Of a stretch of 64,000 bases of DNA, positions 34,984-46,741 are shown piece after piece. The notes below the pieces were generated by a model. The model did no database searches and was not told the DNA's origin. It was given only the letters and a program-made list of their open reading frames with translations. The position numbers and the translations under genes are program-made. The DNA comes from DATKNA01 sp963755755 (GTDB taxonomy: Bacteria > Actinomycetota > Actinomycetes > Actinomycetales > Kineosporiaceae). Positions within the stretch are counted from its first letter, which is position 1; every line of letters begins with the position of its first letter. The DNA lies in NCBI GenBank assembly GCA_963755755.1, contig CAVWLJ010000002.1:186001-250000 (forward strand), read 5' to 3'.

Positions 34984-35643
34984 TTACGGCTGACCCGCCT
35001 CCGCACCGGTCCTGCCGTCGGGCTTGCCGTCCGTCTTGGGGAAGCCGCCGATGCCGCGCCACGACAGGTGCGAGACGAGCGCCGCGGCGGCCTCCCGCGG
35101 GATCGGGCGCCCTGCCTGGATCCACCACCGGGCCGTCACGTGCGAGATGCCGGTGAGGCCGACGGCGAGCAGCTGCGCCTCCGTGGCCGGCAGCCCGGTG
35201 TCCTCCTCGATCACCTCGGCGACCGCCTCCGCGCAGCCGCGCTGCATGCGCTCCAGCAGCTCGCGGACCTCGGGGTCGTTCGTGAAGTCCGACTCGAAGA
35301 CGAGCCGGAACGACTCGCTCTCGGAGTCGATGAACGCGTAGAACGCCTCCATCGTCGCGGCGACCCGCTGCTTGTTGTCGGGGGTCGAGGCCAGCGCCCG
35401 CCGGGTGGCCTCCACGAGCTCCTCGGTGTGCTGCTCGAGCAGGGCCAGGTAGAGGTCACGCTTGCTCGGGAAGTGCTGGTAGAGCACCGGCTTGCTGACG
35501 CCGGCGCGCTCGGCGATCTCGTCCATCCCGGCCGCGTGGTAGCCCTGGGCGACGAACACCTCGCGGGCCGCTCCGAGCAGCTGCGTGCGCCGGGCGCTCC
35601 GCGGCAGGCGGGGCCCACGGGGGCGGACCTCCGGTGCAGCCAT
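34984..35643 (-). CDS. TetR/AcrR family transcriptional regulator
   Basis: 219 residues. The N-terminal helix-turn-helix is LLGAAREVFVAQGYHAAGMD and EIAERAGVSKPVLYQHFPSK, a textbook TetR DNA-binding domain. The rest is a helical ligand domain (FYAFIDSESESFRLVFESDF; GISHVTARWWIQAGRPI). It is upstream of DUF3107 and transcribed in the same direction (77-base gap). Its target and ligand are unknown. Start by ATG at 35643. Confidence 0.9.
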   Translation of the reverse strand: MAAPEVRPRGPRLPRSARRTQLLGAAREVFVAQGYHAAGMDEIAERAGVSKPVLYQHFPSKRDLYLALLEQHTEELVEATRRALASTPDNKQRVAATMEAFYAFIDSESESFRLVFESDFTNDPEVRELLERMQRGCAEAVAEVIEEDTGLPATEAQLLAVGLTGISHVTARWWIQAGRPIPREAAAALVSHLSWRGIGGFPKTDGKPDGRTGAEAGQP

Positions 35644-35783
35644 GCCGCACCTCCCGTCTGCGCGATGAGCGGGCCGACCGATCCTGGCGATCCTACCCGC
35701 GGGTAACCGATCCCACTCCGGCCGCATCTCCTGGCCGGCATCTCCCCGCGGACGCAGCCGTCCTGCGTGTCATGCTCGGAGGC

Positions 35784-36960
35784 GTGTCGCTGCCGCCGCT
35801 CGTCGAGCCGGGGCCGCCGCTCGACCGCACGGAGGTCGAGCGCTACGCCCGGCACCTGATCCTCCCGGACGTCGGTCCGGTCGGGCAGCGCCGGCTCGCG
35901 AACGCGAAGGTCCTCGTCGTCGGGGCCGGGGGCCTCGGCAGCCCCGCCCTGCTCTACCTCGCCGCGGCCGGCGTCGGGACGATCGGCGTGGTGGACGCGG
36001 ACGTCGTCGACGTGAGCAACCTGCAGCGCCAGATCGCGCACACGGACGCCGACGTCGGGCGGCCCAAGGTCGACAGCGCGCGGGACCGGATCGTGGCGAC
36101 GAACCCCCACGTCCGGGTGCGGACCCATCCGGTGCGGCTGACCGCGGAGAACGCGGTGGAGATCGTCGCGGGGTACGACCTCGTGCTCGACGGCGCCGAC
36201 AACTTCCCCACCCGCTACCTCGTCGACGACACCTGCGCCCTGCTCGGCAAGCCCGACGTCTGGGGCTCGATCCTCGGGTTCGACGGCCAGGCCGGTGTCT
36301 TCTGGGCGCCGCACGGCCCGACCTACCGCGAGCTCTTCCCGACGCCGCCGGCACCGGGGACCGTTGCCGACTGCGCCACGGGCGGCGTCCTCGGCGCCCT
36401 CTGCGCGACCGTCGGATCGGTGATGGCGACCGAGGCGGTCAAGCTCGTCTGCGGCATCGGCGATCCGCTCGTCGGGCGCCTGCTCGTCGTCGACGCCCTG
36501 GGCGCGGCATGGCGGACCATCACCGTCCGGCCGCCCGCCGAGCGCGTCCCGGTCACCGCGCTCACCGACTACGAGGCGTTCTGCGGGATCGTGCCGCAAC
36601 CGGCGGCACGCGGAGCAGGACGAGATCGACGTCCACGCCCTCGCCGGCCTGCTCGCCGCCCGCGAGCGCGGCGAGGCGGACTTCGTGCTCGTCGACGTCC
36701 GCGAGCCGTACGAGCGCGAGATCGTCGACGTCCCCGGCGCCGTCGGCGTCCCGCTCGCCCGCCTGGAGGCCGACCCGCACGGCGCGCTGACGGAGCAGGG
36801 CGCCGACGGGCGTCGCGTCGTCCTGCTGTGCAAGAGCGGCGCGCGCTCCGCCCGCGCCCTGGCCGCGGTGCGCGCCGCCGGCCGGCCGGACGCCGTCCAC
36901 GTGGCGGGCGGCGTCCTGGCCTGGGTGCGGGAGATCGAGCCCGACCGGCCTGTCTACTAG
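35784..36960 (+). CDS. moeZ: MoeZ: ThiF/MoeB adenylyltransferase fused to rhodanese (frameshifted)
   Basis: About 391 residues with one extra base near 36611. The N-terminal E1-like domain has VLVVGAGGLGSPALLYLAAA (nucleotide loop), VDVSNLQRQIAHTDADVGRP, the DGADNFPTRY core and the catalytic Cys in TVADCATGGVLGA. After the break comes a rhodanese domain with LVDVREPYEREIVDVPGAVG and the active-site loop LLCKSGARSARALAA. It adenylates and sulfurates ubiquitin-like carriers for molybdopterin and cysteine/thiocarboxylate chemistry. GTG 35784 gives VSLPPLVEPG, as in mycobacterial MoeZ; ATG 35772 is possible. It ends in CTAG shared with the convergent gene. Confidence 0.92.
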
Positions 36961-39085
36961 AACGGCAGCGAGCTCAGCAGCGCCAGGTCCCCGGTGGCGT
37001 GCGCGGCCAGGACCGCTCCGGACGACGTCGGCGCGAGCGTCCACAGCAGGTCGCCGTCGGCGAACGTCCGGGCGCGCGAGGGGTCGAGCCCGTCGCCGGC
37101 GCCGCTGCCGAGGCCCAGCAGGGACGGCGTTCCCAGACCGCGGTCGCTCACCGGCACCGCGAGGACGCCGTTCTCCACGGGCACCATCGCCAGGCCGGCG
37201 GCGTAGGCGAAGGCGTGCGCGTCGTTCTCGACGCCCGACCACGCGTTCGGCACGGTCACCCGGTCGAGCAGCCGCGGGTGGGCCGGGTCCGCCACGTCGA
37301 ACAAGGACACGAGCACGCGCGTCCGTCTCGCCGTCCGCGGAGCCGGCGCGGCCCACACCCAGGAGCAGGTCGCCACCGAGCGGGTGCAGGTACGCCGAGT
37401 AGCCCGGCATGGTCAGCTCGCCCGCCACCGCGGGGTGCGCCGGGTCCGCGAGGTCGAGGGTGAACAGCGGGTCGGTCTGCCGGAACGTGACGACGTAGCC
37501 CACCGGCCCGGCGAACCGCACCGCCTTGATCGTCTCGCCGCGTCCGAGGCCGTCCACCCGGCCGACCTGGCGCAGCGCGCCGTCGCGCAGCTGGAGCACC
37601 GTGACGGCGCTGGACGACGGGGTGATGCGCGTGGTGGGCGGCACCGGCACCGCGTCGCCCGAGCCCACCGAAGATCCGCTGCCGCCCTCCTGCGCCTGCA
37701 TGGGGTACGCGATCGGGCCGGAGGGGCCTGTCGTCGTCGCCACCCGGAGCCGCCCCTGGTACTCGTCGAGCGCGTACTGGTCGAGCAGGCTGCCCTCGAC
37801 GTCACCCGACCCCAGGTAGTGGACGCGGCCGTCGGTCGCGAACTCGTGGATCTGGGTGTGGGCCGCGCGGCCGGGCGGGACCACCACCGAGGTCGCGGAG
37901 TCGGCCTCGGCCGGGCGCAGCGGGCCGACGCCACCCTGCCACGCCGTGGTGGCGACGTAGGCGTGGTCGCTCGTGGCGTAGAGCACCGCGCCGCTCGCGA
38001 CGACGCCCGCGGCGTCCCACCGGGCCAGGCCCTGGGTCCCCAGGTCGAACGTCAGGAGCGCGAGGGTGCCCAGGCCGGAGAACTGGCCGGGGACGCCGAC
38101 GCGGGAGCAGTCCACGACGGTGCCGGAGGTGGAGGCGCCGCCGGCGGGCGTCAGCGTGTAGTGCGGCAGCCACTGCTCGATGGTGCTGCCGTCGACGACA
38201 GCGCGGTTGCGGGTCTGGGCCTGCTTCAGGGCCCGGGCTGCCGCTCGGGTCGTTCGCGGTCGGGTGCGGCTGCACGAACGGCAACCGGGAGGGCTGCGCC
38301 GACAGCGCCAGCCGGAGCACCCCGCCGCTCAACCGGGCGCCTGCTGACGTGCCGTCGAGGGTCAGGGTCCGCACGAGCCGCGGGTGCGCGGGGTCGGCGA
38401 GGCTGACCTCGACGATCCGGGTGCTGGGCGTCAGGGTCGGTGCCGGGGCGACCTCCGAGGTGACGCGTTTCGGCGTCGACGCGTCCGGCCTCACCTGGGG
38501 GCTGCCGGCGGGGCCCAGGAGCAGCACGGTGGAACCGTTCACGAGGAGCTCGTCGGGGTGGAAATCGGTGGCCAGCCGCCCGACGACCTTCGCGCTCGAG
38601 CCCGAGGTCCGGAGCACGGTGAGGCCGTTCCGGTCGCCCGCGACGGTCAGGACGAGGTCCCCGGAGCGCTTGGTGACGTCGGCCTCGTCCACGCCGGCCA
38701 CCTGGACGTTGGTGCCGGTGCCCGAGACGGCGCCGGCGTCGGCCGGGGCGGCCGCCGGCGCCCTCCCCTCCGAGGCGGCTGAGGGGGCCGAACTCATGCG
38801 CTCCGCCATGACGGGGGTCACCCCGACCCCCTCCACGCCGTAGGCGCCCACGAGCGGCCGCGCCTGGGAGCGCAGGTGGTCGAGCAGCGCGGGGCAGCCG
38901 TCGAAGGTGCGGTAGGCGGCGGTCGCGACGCGGTCGCCGCCCAGGCGGAGCGGGCCGCTCCCGCCGCCGCTCCCCGCGCCGGCGGAGGTCGCGCCGGCGG
39001 GGCGCAGGGCCCACGCGCCGGCGCCCGCGGCGACGACGACGGCCGCGAGCGGGACGACGGTCCTGACCAGACGGGAACGCTTCAC
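36957..39085 (-). CDS. secreted beta-propeller domain protein (frameshifted twice)
   Basis: About 708 residues after removing bases near 38234 and 37323. GGAGGTGCCTC precedes the GTG. The N-terminal SRLVRTVVPLAAVVVAAGAG is a signal/anchor helix. Then come repeats typical of the Beta_propel family: TNVQVAGVDEADVTKRSGDL, RIVEVSLADPAHPRLVRTL, PLFTLDLADPAHPAVAGEL, SLFDVADPAHPRLLDRVTV and similar blades with the recurrent DPAHP. VDEADVTK is the family's opening signature. It is extracytoplasmic; its role is unknown. Convergent with moeZ. Confidence 0.85.
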
Positions 39086-39203
39086 GAGGCACCTCCCAGG
39101 CGCAGCACGGGTGGGGGCTGCAGCGACCGCTCGCCGGCGACCGCTCGCCCGACGCCTCGGACGCGACCGTCCCCGCTCCGGTTCCCTGTTCCGGGCGGTG
39201 TTC

Positions 39204-39563
39204 TCAGCCGGTGCAGACCTCGTCGTGCACGCGCCGCACCTGCGCCGCGCTCGCCTTGCCGCCCTGGTCCACCAGCGGCCGGACCGCGTCCACGACCTGG
39301 GCGGGGACGCCGGCGGCCGCGGCCGCGTCGAGACCGCCGCGCAGCTTCGCACGGTCGGAGGAGCTGAGCCTGCCGTCCTGGGTGAGGGAGCAGACCGTGG
39401 AGCGGAAGGCCTGCGCCGCCACGTCCTTCGCCTTCTGCTCGGCGGCCTGCTGGGCGGACGCCGTGGCGCTGGAGACCGCGTCCTGCGCGGCGGAGCAGCC
39501 CGCGAGCGCGGCGAGGATCGGGGCGGCCAGGAGCGGGGCCAGGACGGCGGCGGACCGGGTCAT
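39204..39563 (-). CDS. putative lipoprotein, 119 aa
   Basis: MTRSAAVLAPLLAAPILAAL leads to a lipobox LAALAGC around residue 23, so it is probably lipid-anchored. The mature part is helical, Ala/Gln-rich (SSATASAQQAAEQKAKDVAA), with two more Cys (VCSLTQDG and DEVCTG) that may form a disulfide. No family is recognised. It is divergent from the alkyltransferase-like gene. Confidence 0.7.
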   Translation of the reverse strand: MTRSAAVLAPLLAAPILAALAGCSAAQDAVSSATASAQQAAEQKAKDVAAQAFRSTVCSLTQDGRLSSSDRAKLRGGLDAAAAAGVPAQVVDAVRPLVDQGGKASAAQVRRVHDEVCTG

Positions 39564-39573
39564 GGGGCCACCC

Positions 39574-39579
39574 TAGGGT
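39574..39579 (+). promoter_or_regulatory. -10 box of the alkyltransferase-like gene
   Basis: TAGGGT lies five bases before the ATG at 39585; spacing is slightly short for a leaderless start, and GTG 39597 is an alternative. Confidence 0.35.
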
Positions 39580-39584
39580 CGGGC

Positions 39585-39925
39585 ATGCTCGGTCCGGTGG
39601 ACGAGCTGCCCGACCTCGCCGCGGCGGTGCTGGACGTCGTCGACCTCGTCCCGCCCGGGCGCGTCCTGACCTACGGCGACATCGGTGCCCTCGTCGGCTG
39701 CGGCCCGCGCCAGGTGGGCCGGGTGATGGCGCTCTGGGGCGGCGCCGTGCCCTGGTGGCGGGTGCTGCGGGCCGACGGCTCCCCGCCCCAGGGGCACGAG
39801 CGGGAGGCGCTGCGCCGCTACCGCGCCGAGGGGACGCCGTTGCGGCGGGCGGCACGAAGGTCGACCTCCCGGCGGCGCGCTGGCGCGCGGCCGGGGAAAC
39901 CGGTGAGTCTGTCGGCGGCCTGTGA
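39585..39925 (+). CDS. alkyltransferase-like (ATL/MGMT-type) DNA-binding protein (frameshifted)
   Basis: About 113 residues if one base is added near 39842. VPPGRVLTYGDIGALVGCGP and RQVGRVMALWGGAVPWWRVL match the DNA-binding domain of O6-alkylguanine transferases. The acceptor PCHR is replaced by VPWWRVL, so it is a non-enzymatic ATL-type protein that would flag alkylated bases for repair. The C-terminal VDLPAARWRAAGETG continues in the third frame to TGA at 39923-39925. It precedes adnA as in mycobacteria (Rv3204-like). Confidence 0.78.
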
Positions 39926-39938
39926 TGGACTCGACGCC

Positions 39939-42900
39939 GTGACAGCAGCGGTGGGGGTTCCGGCGGCGCCGGCCGCACGGCTCGTGCGGCCCCGGCAGGT
40001 GCTCGCCACGGCGCCGGTGCTGGACGCCGAGCAGCAGCGCGTCGTCGACTCCGCGCAGGGCAGCGGGCCGCTGGTCGTGCTCGGGGCGCCCGGGACGGGC
40101 CGGACCACCGCCCTGATCGAAGCCGTCGTCGCGCGGGTCGAGCGCGACGGCGTCGCGCCGGACGCCGTCCTCGTCCTGGCCGCCACCCGGGTGGCGGCCG
40201 CCGGCCTGCGCGACCGGATCGCCGCCCGCCTCGCCCGCACCGTGCGGGAGCCGCTCGCGCGCACGCCGCACTCCTACGCGTTCGGCCTGCTCCGCCGCGT
40301 CCACGTGCTCGACGGCGACGTCCCGCCGCGGCTGATCAGCGGTCCGGAGCAGGACCTCGTGCTGGCCGACCTGCTCGCGGGGCACGAGGCCGGCGCCGTC
40401 CGCGGTCCGCGCTGGCCGGCCGCGATCGACCCGCAGCTCCGTGGCCTGCGCGGCTTCCGGGACGAGCTGCGCGAGCTCCTCATGCGCGCGGTCGAGCGGG
40501 GGATGGGCCCGGAGGACCTCGCCGACCTCGGCCGGCGCCGCGGCCGGCCGGACTGGGTGAGCGCCGCCGAGATCCTCGACGAGTACGTCGAGGTCACCTC
40601 GCTGGCCACGCCGGGGGCCTACGACCCCGCCGGCATCGTCGACGCGGCCGCGAACCTGCTCACCGCCGACCCGGCCCTGCTCGCCGCGGAGCGCGAGCGC
40701 TGGTCGCTCGTCGTCGTGGACGACGCGCAGGAGGTCACGGCGGCCACCCAGCGGCTCCTGGAGGTGCTCGTCGGGGACGGCGGGGACGTCGTCCTCGCCG
40801 GCGATCCGGACGCCGCGACGCAGATCTTCCGCGGCGCCCGGCCCGACGTTCCTCGCCGCGGCTGCCTCCTCCTGGCGGCGTGCGGACGGCGGTCCGGCGA
40901 GCACCGTCGTCCTGCGCACCGTGCACCGGCACGGCCCGGCGCTGCGGGCGGTCGCCGCCCGCGTCGCCGAGCGGATCGGCGCGGTCGGCGTGGCGGCGCA
41001 GCGGAAGGCGGTCCGCCGCGCCGGACGCTCCGCCGGGCAGCGTCGCGGTCCACGTCCTCCCCTCCGCCGCCGCCGAGGCCTCCTTCGTCGCGCACGCGCT
41101 GCGGGAGGCGAATCTCGCCGGCGGGATCGGCTGGGGCGACATGGCGGTGCTGGTCCGGTCGGCGCGCCGCACCGAGGCGCTGCGTCGCGCCCTGGCCGCC
41201 GCCGGCATCCCCGTCGCGGTGCCGGCCACCGAGGTGCCGGTGCGGGACGAGCCCGCCGTCGTCCCCCTCCGCCGTGCCCTGGCCTGCGTGCTCGACCCCG
41301 GCGCGCTGACGCCCGAGGTCGCGGCCGAGCTGCTCACGGGCCCCTTCGGCGGGGTCGACGCGGTGGCCCTGCGGCGGCTCCGGCAGGCGCTGCGCGCCCG
41401 CGAGCTGGAGGGCGGCGGCGAGCGCTCCAGCGACGAGCTGCTCGTCGCGGCGCTGCTGGACCCGTCGCTGCTCGTTCCGCTCGACCCGCGGGCCGTCCGG
41501 GGCGCCCGGCGGGTGGCGGCGGTCCTGGCGTCCGGGCGTCGGGCCGTCGCGCAGCCCGGGCGCGAACGCGGAGACGGTGCTCTGGGAGCTCTGGCAGACG
41601 GCGGGCCTCGCCGAGCCGTGGCGGCGCCGCGCGCTCTCCGGCGGTCCCGGGGTGCGCGCGCCGACCGCGACCTCGACGCCGTCGTCGCGCTGTTCGAGGC
41701 GGCCGGCCCGGTTCGTCGACCGGCTGCCGCACGCCGGCCCGGCGCGCGTTCCTCGCCTACCTCGAAGGCCAGGACGTGCCGGGGGACACCCTCGCCGAGC
41801 GGGCACCGACGTCGGACAGCGTGACCCTGGTGACCCCGCACGGCGCCGCCGGGCCGGGAGTGGGCGGTGGTCGCGGTCGTCGGCGTGCAGGAGGGCGTCT
41901 GGCCGGACCTGCGGCTGCGCAACTCGCTGCTCGGGGCCCAGGAGCTGGCCGACGTCGTCGACGGGCGGGCGGTCGACGGCGCCGCGGAGGGGCGGGCGCA
42001 GCGCCGCGCGGTGCTCGACGACGAGCTGCGCCTGTTCCACGTCGCCGTCACACGCGCGCGGCGCCGGCTGCTCGTCACCGCGGTGAGCTCGGAGGACGAC
42101 CTGCCGTCGCCGCTGCTCGACCTCGTCGACCCGCTGCCGGACGACGTCGAGGTCCGCCCCGTCACCGACGTCCCGCGCGTCCCGACCCTGGCCTCGCTGG
42201 TCGCCGAGCTGCGCGCGGTCGCCGTCGACCGGGCCGCCCCGCCGCGGCGGCGGCTGGCCGCGGCCCGGCGGCTCGCCGGCCTGGCCGAGGCGGGCGTGCC
42301 CGGGGCGGACCCGCAGGAGTGGTACGGCCTGGCACCGCTCTCGGACCCCCGGCCGCTGCGCCTGCCCGGTGAGGCGGTGCGGGTGTCGCCCTCGAAGGTG
42401 GAGCAGTTCGACCGGTGCCCGCTGCGCTGGCTGCTCGAGACCGCCGCCGGCGGCGGCCGCGGCCCGACCGCTTCGACCGCGCTCGGCACCCTGATGCACG
42501 AGATCGCCGCCGAGGTCCCCGACCTCGACCGCGAGCGCCTGAGCGAGCTGCTCGAACGGCGCATCGACGAGGTCGGCCTGCCGGAGGGCTGGATCGGCGA
42601 CCGGGAGCGGCAGCGCGCCGTCCGCATGGTCGTCAAGCTCGCCGAGTACGCGGCACGGGCGCGTCGCCAGGGCCGCAGCCTGGTCGCGGTCGAGCAGGAC
42701 GTCGAGGTCCGGCTCGGCGAGCTCGTCGTCCGGGGTCAGGTGGACCGCCTGGAGCGCGACCGCGACGGGCGGCTCGTCGTCGTCGACCTGAAGACCGGCA
42801 AGAGCAAGCCGACCAAGGCCGAGGCCGAGCGCAACCCTCAGCTCGGGGTCTACCAGGTCGCCGTCGAGGAGGGCGGGTTCGAGGCGGTCGAGCCGCAGGC

Positions 42901-43141
42901 ACGCACCAGCGGCGGCGCGGAGCTCGTGCAGCTGGGCGCGGACACCCAGAAGGTGACGGTGCAGGAGCAGCCCCCGCTACCGTCCGCCGCCGATCCCGAC
43001 TGGGCGCGCACCCTGCTGCTCACGGTCGCCGCCGGCATGGGGGCCGAGAGCTTCGAGGCGCGCTCCGGCTCGCACTGCCGGATGTGCGGCGTCCGACGCT
43101 CCTGCCCCACCCAGGTCGAGGGCCGGCAGGTGCAGCCGTGA
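39939..43141 (+). CDS. adnA: AdnA-type UvrD-like helicase/RecB-like nuclease subunit (frameshifted seven times)
   Basis: About 1065 residues with net correction of five bases (breaks near 40849, 41015, 41557, 41658, 41704, 41740 and 41855; the 41658 one needs an added base). The motor has Walker A VLGAPGTGRTTALIEAV, where Arg replaces the usual Lys, motif II LVVVDDAQEVTAATQ, and late motifs VGVQEGVWPDLRLRN and LFHVAVTRARRRLLVTA. The C-terminal nuclease shows VVVDLKTGKSKPT and the Cys cluster CRMCGVRRSCP. It is followed by adnB with a GTGA overlap, the order expected of the actinobacterial AdnAB double-strand-break end-resection machine. Confidence 0.88.
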
Positions 43142-46100
43142 GCGGCGCAGGGGGGCGGCGAGCAGCTCGGCTTCGACGACCTCCTCGGTGCCGGCCCCCG
43201 GCACCCGGCGCTGGTGCCCGTGCCGACGGCGCGGCGGGCGGGCACGCGACGGGCGCCGGTCGCCGGTGGGCGGGGCACCGCCGTCCAGGAGCCCCTGCTC
43301 CCGCCGGCTGCCCCTCGTCGAGGGTCCGCTCGACGCGGCCGAGATCGCGCGTCTGCTCGGGCGGCCGGTGCCGACGCCCGAGCAGACCGAGGTCATCGAG
43401 GCGCCGCTGGAGCCCCTGCTCGTCGTGGCCGGCGCCGGGTCCGGCAAGACCGAGACGATGGCCGCCCGGGTGGTGTGGCTCGTCGCGAACGGGTACGCGC
43501 GGCCCGAGGAGGTGCTGGGCCTCACCTTCACCCGCAAGGCCGCGGGCGAGCTCGCCGAGCGGGTGCGCAGCCGGTTGCGTGCCCTGCGGCGCCGGCTCCG
43601 GGCGGCGGGGGAGCCGTTCGCGGACGAGGCCGTCGTGACCGTCTCGACCTACCACTCCTACGCGGCCGCCGTCCTCGCCGACCACGGTCTGCGGCTCGGC
43701 GTCGAGCCCGGCGCGCAGCTGCTCGGCGAGGCCGCGTCCTGGCAGCTCGCCGCGGAGGTCGTGCAGGCCTGGGACGCCGACCTCAGCGTCGCCGACCGGA
43801 CGCCGAACACCGTCACCGAGGCGCTGCTCGGGCTCGCCGGCGAGTGCGCCGAGCACCTCGTCGGCCCCGGCCAGGTCGCCGCGTTCGCGGACGCCCTGCT
43901 GGAGCGGATCGAGGAGCTGCCCGCGGCCGTGGGCGACCCCGGGCCGGGCGAGGTCAAGGGGACGATGCGCGAGCGCGTCGCCACCATCCGGCGGCTGCGC
44001 GCCCTGGTGCCGCTGGTGGAGCGGTACGCCGAGCGCAAGCGCGAGCTCGGCGTTCTCGACTTCGGCGACCAGGTCGCGCTCGCGGCCCGGCTGGCGAGCA
44101 CCTCGACGGAGGTCGCGGCCGGCGAGCGCGCCCGGTTCCGGGTCGTGCTGCTCGACGAGTACCAGGACACGAGCCACGCCCAGCTGGTGCTGCTGCGCTC
44201 GCTGTTCGGGCAGGGCCACTGCGTCACCGCCGTCGGCGACCCGCACCAGTCCATCTACGGTTGGCGCGGCGCCTCGGCCGGCAACCTCCAGGCCTTCCCC
44301 GAGGACTTCCCCGTCGTCAGGGAGGACGGCGACGGTGGCGAGACCGGGGTGACGCCGGCGCGCACCCGCTACCTCTCCACGAGCTGGCGCAACGACGCAG
44401 CCGTGCTCGTCGCCGCCAACCGCCTCGCCGAGCCGCTGCGGCAGCCGCCCTCGTGGGTCGACGCCGCGGCCGCGGTCGGCGTTCCGGCGCTGCGCGGGCG
44501 GCCCGGCGCCGGCCCCGGCGAGGTGCTCGTCGGCTGGCACGCGACGCTCGACGAGGAGGTCCGCTGGATCGCGGAGGTCGTCGAGCGGCACTGGCGGGCC
44601 GGGCGGGCCACCGGCGGGATGCCCGCCGTCGACGCCCCCACCGCGGCCGTGCTCTGCCGGACACGAGCCCAGTTCCCGCTCGTCGAGGCCGCGCTGCGTG
44701 CGAGGCAGCTGCCGGTCGAGGTCGTCGGCCTCGGCGGACTGCTCCATGTGCCGGAGGTGGCGGAGCTGCGCGCCGCGCTCGAGGTCCTGCACGACCCCAC
44801 CCGCGGCGACTCGCTGGTCCGGCTGCTCGCCGGCCCCGCCGTGCGGCTGGGGCCGCGCGACCTCGAGGCGCTCAACCTGTGGTCGCAGGAGCTGCTGCGC
44901 CGCTGGGGCCGCGCACCCGGGCCGAACCTGCGCGAGACCGTGCACCAGCCGTCGCTGGTCGAGGCCCTCGACGAGCTGCCGCCGCAGGGCTGGGAGGGCT
45001 CGGGCGGGCAGCAGCTGTCCGACGTCGGCCGGCGCCGGCTCGAGCGGCTCGGCGGCATCCTGCGCGACCTGCGCGCGCGGACCGGGCTCGCCCTGCCGGA
45101 CCTCGTCACCGAGGTCGAGCGGGCGCTCCTGCTCGACGTCGAGGTCACCGCGCGGCCCGGCGTCCGGCCCGCGACGGCGCGCGCCCACCTCGACGCGTTC
45201 ATCGAGGTCGCGGCCGCGTTCTCCGAGGCGGGCCGGGGCAGCGGCCTCGCCGGGTTCCTCGCCTGGCTCGCGGCCGCGGACGACCGGGAGCGCGGGCTCG
45301 ACGCCCCGCTCGCCCAGGTGCGCCCGGACGCCGTGCAGGTCCTCACCGTGCACGCCGCGAAGGGGCTGGAGTGGGACGTCGTCGCCGTTCCGGGCCTGGT
45401 CGAGGGAACCTTCCCGACGGGCAGCGGACGCTCGCCCACGTCGGGCTCGAACGGCTGGCTCACCGGCGCCTTCGGTGCCCTGCCCTACCCGTTGCGCGGT
45501 GACGCGGCCCGGCTGCCGCACTGGGCCGCCGAGGCCGCCCGCAGCCAGGCGGACCTGGCCGGCTCCTTCGACGCCTTCCGTGCGCTGGCCCGCGAGCACG
45601 AGGTCGCCGAGGAGCGCCGGCTCGCGTACGTGGCCGCCACCCGCGCGCGGTCGGTGCTCGCCCTCTCGGGCTCCGTCTGGGGCGACGGCACGACGCCGCG
45701 CGAGCCCAGCCGCTTCCTCGTCGAGGTCGCGGAGCTGGGCGGCGAGGCCGCCGAGGCCCGTCAGGGACCGGACGCCGGCGGAGTGCGGGTCCTCACCTGG
45801 GCGGAGCCGCCCGAGGACGGCGCGGCCAACCCGCGCGACCTCGACCGGCCGATGCCGTGGCCGGTCGACCCGCTGGGCGAGGCGCGCACCGCGGTCGAGG
45901 AGGCCGCGGCCCTGGTCCGGGCCTATCTCGCCGGCACGGCACCCGGCGCGGATCCCGCCGGCCGTCCGCCGGCCCGTCCGGCGACCCGTCCGGCGACCCC
46001 TCCGGCGGTCCGTCCGCGGCGGACGTCGACGAGGAACTCGGCATCGTCGATCCGGTCGTCGCCGGCTGGGACGAGGAGGCCGCGTTGCTGCTCGCCGAGC

Positions 46101-46741
46101 GCGAGGCCGCCGTACACGGCGCCGTCCGCGTCGAGCTCCCGGCCCACCTCTCGGCGTCCAAGGTCGTCGCGTTGGCAGCCGATCCGGACGCGTTCGCCGA
46201 CCGGCTCCGGCGTCCGCTGCCGCAGCCGCCGCAGCCCCAGGCCCGCCGCGGGAGTGCGTTCCACGCGTGGCTGGAGCGCCGCTTCGGTGCCGCCGCCCTG
46301 GTCGACCTCGAGGAGCTGCCCGGCGCGGCGGACGACGCCGCGGCCGACGAGGACCTGGCGACGCTGCAGGAGCGGTTCCTGGCCAGCGCGTGGGCCGGTC
46401 TTCTCCCGGAGGCGGTCGAGGTCGCGGTCGAGACGCCGGTCGCCGGGCTCGTGGTCCGGGGCCGCATCGACGCGGTGTTCCGCTACGAGACGCCGGAGGG
46501 CCCGAGGTGGGACGTCGTCGACTGGAAGACGGGGCCGCCGGCGCGGGGCGAGGCCGAGCAGCACGCCCGCGCCGTGCAGCTGGCCGTCTACCGGCTGGCC
46601 TGGGCCCGGCTGCAGGGCGTGCCGGTCGAGCACGTCGGCGCCGCGTTCTTCCACGCGTCGACCGGGCAGACCGTCCGGCCCGTGGAGCTCCTCGACGCGC
46701 CCGCGCTCGAGGCCCTCATCGCCGCGCGGGTTCAGGGGTGA
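43138..46741 (+). CDS. adnB: AdnB-type UvrD-like helicase/RecB-like nuclease subunit (frameshifted three times)
   Basis: About 1200 residues. Breaks near 43154 and 43308 (one base extra each) and 45975 (one base missing). The motor is canonical: Walker A VVAGAGSGKTETMAARVVW, Ia LGLTFTRKAAGELAERV, II VLLDEYQDTSHAQ, III GDPHQSIYGWRGA, IV-VI YLSTSWRNDAAVL, VLTVHAAKGLEWDVVAVPG and RLAYVAATRARSVLALS. The C-terminal nuclease has VRGRIDAVFRYETPEG and VVDWKTGPPARGEAEQ. A Pro-rich linker (about residues 940-965) joins motor and nuclease. The lead motor of the AdnAB pair, by comparison with mycobacteria. Confidence 0.9.

Noticed and set aside
40619..42499. Long antisense open frame over adnA
   Set aside because: Its Arg/Gly/Pro-rich translation has no domain and it lies opposite conserved helicase motifs; an expected shadow in GC-rich DNA. 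The same holds for 2631-4394 (minus) over pepA, 8038-10647 (plus) over mrp and the ATPase, and 61187-62392 (plus).
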